Assembly (NCBI GenBank): GCA_003993805.1
Contig: RSEF01000021.1
Location: forward strand, 375,610-439,609
Length of the DNA stretch: 64,000 nucleotides
Reading direction: 5' to 3'
Source: Himantopus leucocephalus
Taxonomy: Eukaryota > Chordata > Aves > Charadriiformes > Recurvirostridae
Positions 1-64,000 of this stretch are shown piece after piece. A program made the position numbers and the translations under genes. The notes below the pieces were generated by a model that saw nothing but the letters and a program-made list of their open reading frames with translations, searched no databases and had not been told where the DNA came from. Every line of letters starts with the position of its first letter. Within the stretch, counting starts at the first letter, position 1.

Positions 1-6116
<6,116 letters not shown>

Positions 6117-6975
6117 GGCTGCGGGCGAAGGGAAGGCTGAGGCTGGAGAAGGTATCTGAGGTTCTGCCATCCCGCCTTGCCGCTGGGCTCCGTTCGAAAT
6201 CCCAGCTTGCGTGACCGATGGATGCAAACATCGATGCTACATTTTTGCTGGAAGACATTTGGGAGGAAAAGCTGCTAGCACAATGGAACGATATGCTGCC
6301 TACATGTCTCCCAGTGAGAAGAAATGGAACAGAGATGGACAAGAGACGCTGGTCTGTTATAACTAAAAAAAAAACAACAAAAAACCTCTCCCAAACCTCC
6401 GTTAAAGCCCTAAAATCTGCCATCGTGTCATCTCCCCCATGTTAGTGAAGCTAATACTAAGGACGCGTGTCCTCTTGATCCTCGCCTCTTCCTCAGCACC
6501 AGCTGTGATTAATGTCTTGGTGAGAGGGGGACAGAGGGGTTGTCAGCTGCTGGCAACGCTAGATGGGGTAGCGCGTGAGCTGCTGCCCGCGAGGCCTGAG
6601 AAGAGGAGGAGATGTTGGGGCATTTCCTTAGGAAGAAGGTTAGAAACTGGTGGATGTTGGTGGGAACTGTCCTATCGGGTCACGCCGTTACGGTGCGGGG
6701 CTGTGGGCGGAATTTGAATGTAAAGCCTCTCCGAGTTCTTTATTTATTACGATGACAACATTAGTTTTTTTCCATTTTTTAACTTTTTTTCCCATCTTCG
6801 GTGTACAACACGGGTTCAGGCGCGAAGAACCTCACCGCCTTCTCCCACCGGATAATGGCCCTGTACTCTTTGTTACCTCTATTTAAATTGTCATAGTCGA
6901 GTTTCACAGCCCGTTGTGCCCCCGGGAGAGGCCGTGTCCCATCAGCCACCTCAATAAAAGCCCGGTGCTGAGGAG
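6117..6975 (+). other. EMC1: EMC1 3' untranslated region
   Basis: After the TAA there is no further coding match up to the AATAAA at 6953-6958. The stretch has an A-rich run at 6365-6382 and T-rich runs near 6765-6795. No earlier AATAAA is present, so one 3' end of roughly 0.85 kb is inferred. The exact cleavage position is an estimate. Confidence 0.8.
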
Positions 6976-7003
6976 CAGGAACTCTTTTTTGCATCTTTTT
7001 GTG
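6953..7003 (+). terminator. EMC1: EMC1 polyadenylation signal and downstream U-rich element
   Basis: A canonical AATAAA hexamer at 6953-6958 is followed 25-45 bases later by T-rich/GT-rich sequence (CTCTTTTTTGC at about 6981-6991, then CTTTTTGTG). This is the normal arrangement for cleavage 10-30 bases after the hexamer. It is the only such signal between the EMC1 stop and the UBR4 promoter. Confidence 0.82.
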
Positions 7004-7014
7004 CCATTTGAAGC

Positions 7015-7293
7015 CGCGCCACTGCGCATGCGCATCCAGCTCGACTGCGCATGCGCTGCCAGCAAAGTTGCTGACTCATGTACTGCGCAGGCGCCTGGGC
7101 CGAGCCCTCCTCTTCCAATGGGGAGGCGCGGCGCGCGCGTGGGCAGTGGGTCACTTCCTGTCTCGCGGCGCGTGTACGGGGGGAGGCGCTTCCGGCCCGC
7201 CATCCCCCGCCGCCGCCGCCCCCCCCCCCCCCCCCCCCCCCCNTGCCCCCCCCCCCCCCCGCCCCCCCCCCCTCGCCTCAGCGCAGCGGCAAG

Positions 7294-7301
<8 letters not shown>
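7015..7301 (+). promoter_or_regulatory. UBR4: UBR4 promoter, TATA-less CpG island
   Basis: The 280 bases before the UBR4 start are CpG-rich and have no TATA box. Visible elements are: a perfect NRF1 palindrome TGCGCATGCGCA at 7023-7034; a second, TGCGCATGCGCT, at 7046-7057; a weaker third, TGCGCAGGCGC, at 7084-7094; an NF-E2/AP-1-type TGCTGACTCAT at 7069-7079; a CCAAT box at 7115-7119; ETS-type ACTTCCTG at 7153-7160 and CTTCCGG at 7189-7195; and a YY1-type AAGATGGCGGC at 7291-7301 covering the ATG. This set is typical of housekeeping promoters. The element names come from consensus matching only. The transcription start is not visible; it probably lies between about 7100 and 7290. Confidence 0.85.
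7219..7272 (+). repeat. Poly-C tract with one unresolved base, UBR4 leader
   Basis: An almost pure C run broken by NTG at 7243-7245 and a single G at 7261. The N and the homopolymer mean the assembled length is unreliable, which matters for the predicted UBR4 leader. The complementary strand is a long G run. Confidence 0.9.

Positions 7302-64000
<56,699 letters not shown>

Overview
This is a vertebrate nuclear genomic window, almost certainly from a bird. It holds two multi-exon genes on the + strand with compact introns, a GC-rich CpG-island promoter between them, and two 3' tails of CR1 retroposons, the dominant avian LINE. Both genes were read by splicing the open frames exon by exon and matching the peptides to the vertebrate EMC1 and UBR4 protein families. 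Every junction listed keeps the reading frame. The species cannot be fixed from the sequence.

Positions 1-6975: the 3' half of EMC1, subunit 1 of the ER membrane protein complex. Eleven exons (648-6116) encode about the last 555 residues: luminal beta-rich region, conserved C-terminal domain and the single C-terminal membrane helix. A 3'UTR of about 0.85 kb ends at an AATAAA (6953-6958). The 5' half lies outside the window.

Positions 6975-7293: a very short intergenic stretch carrying the UBR4 promoter. It has three NRF1-type elements, an NF-E2/AP-1-type site, a CCAAT box, ETS sites, a poly-C tract interrupted by one unresolved base, and a YY1-type motif over the start codon.

Positions 7294-64000: UBR4 (p600), a giant N-recognin E3 ubiquitin ligase. 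Eighty-three exons are visible, encoding about 4,108 residues of roughly 5,180 in the human protein. In order they encode an N-terminal helical region with a proline-rich acidic loop, the UBR box, a propeller-like region, a beta-sandwich-like region, an acidic/serine-rich linker with a ubiquitin-interacting-motif-like segment, further helical repeats, and a second beta domain followed by a cysteine-rich zinc module. The C-terminal catalytic part lies beyond 64000. A 100-N assembly gap sits in intron 43.

The two genes act in different protein quality-control steps: EMC1 in membrane-protein insertion at the ER, UBR4 in cytosolic N-degron and proteasome-linked degradation. They are adjacent and in the same order and orientation in mammals, so the layout is conserved synteny, not a bacterial-type operon. 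I found no convincing new biological system. The items most worth checking are a candidate 33-nt in-frame cassette microexon in intron 49, two diverged copies of an exon-like segment flanking exon 44, a UIM-like motif in exon 57, two GC-AG introns, and an upstream in-frame AUG in the UBR4 leader.
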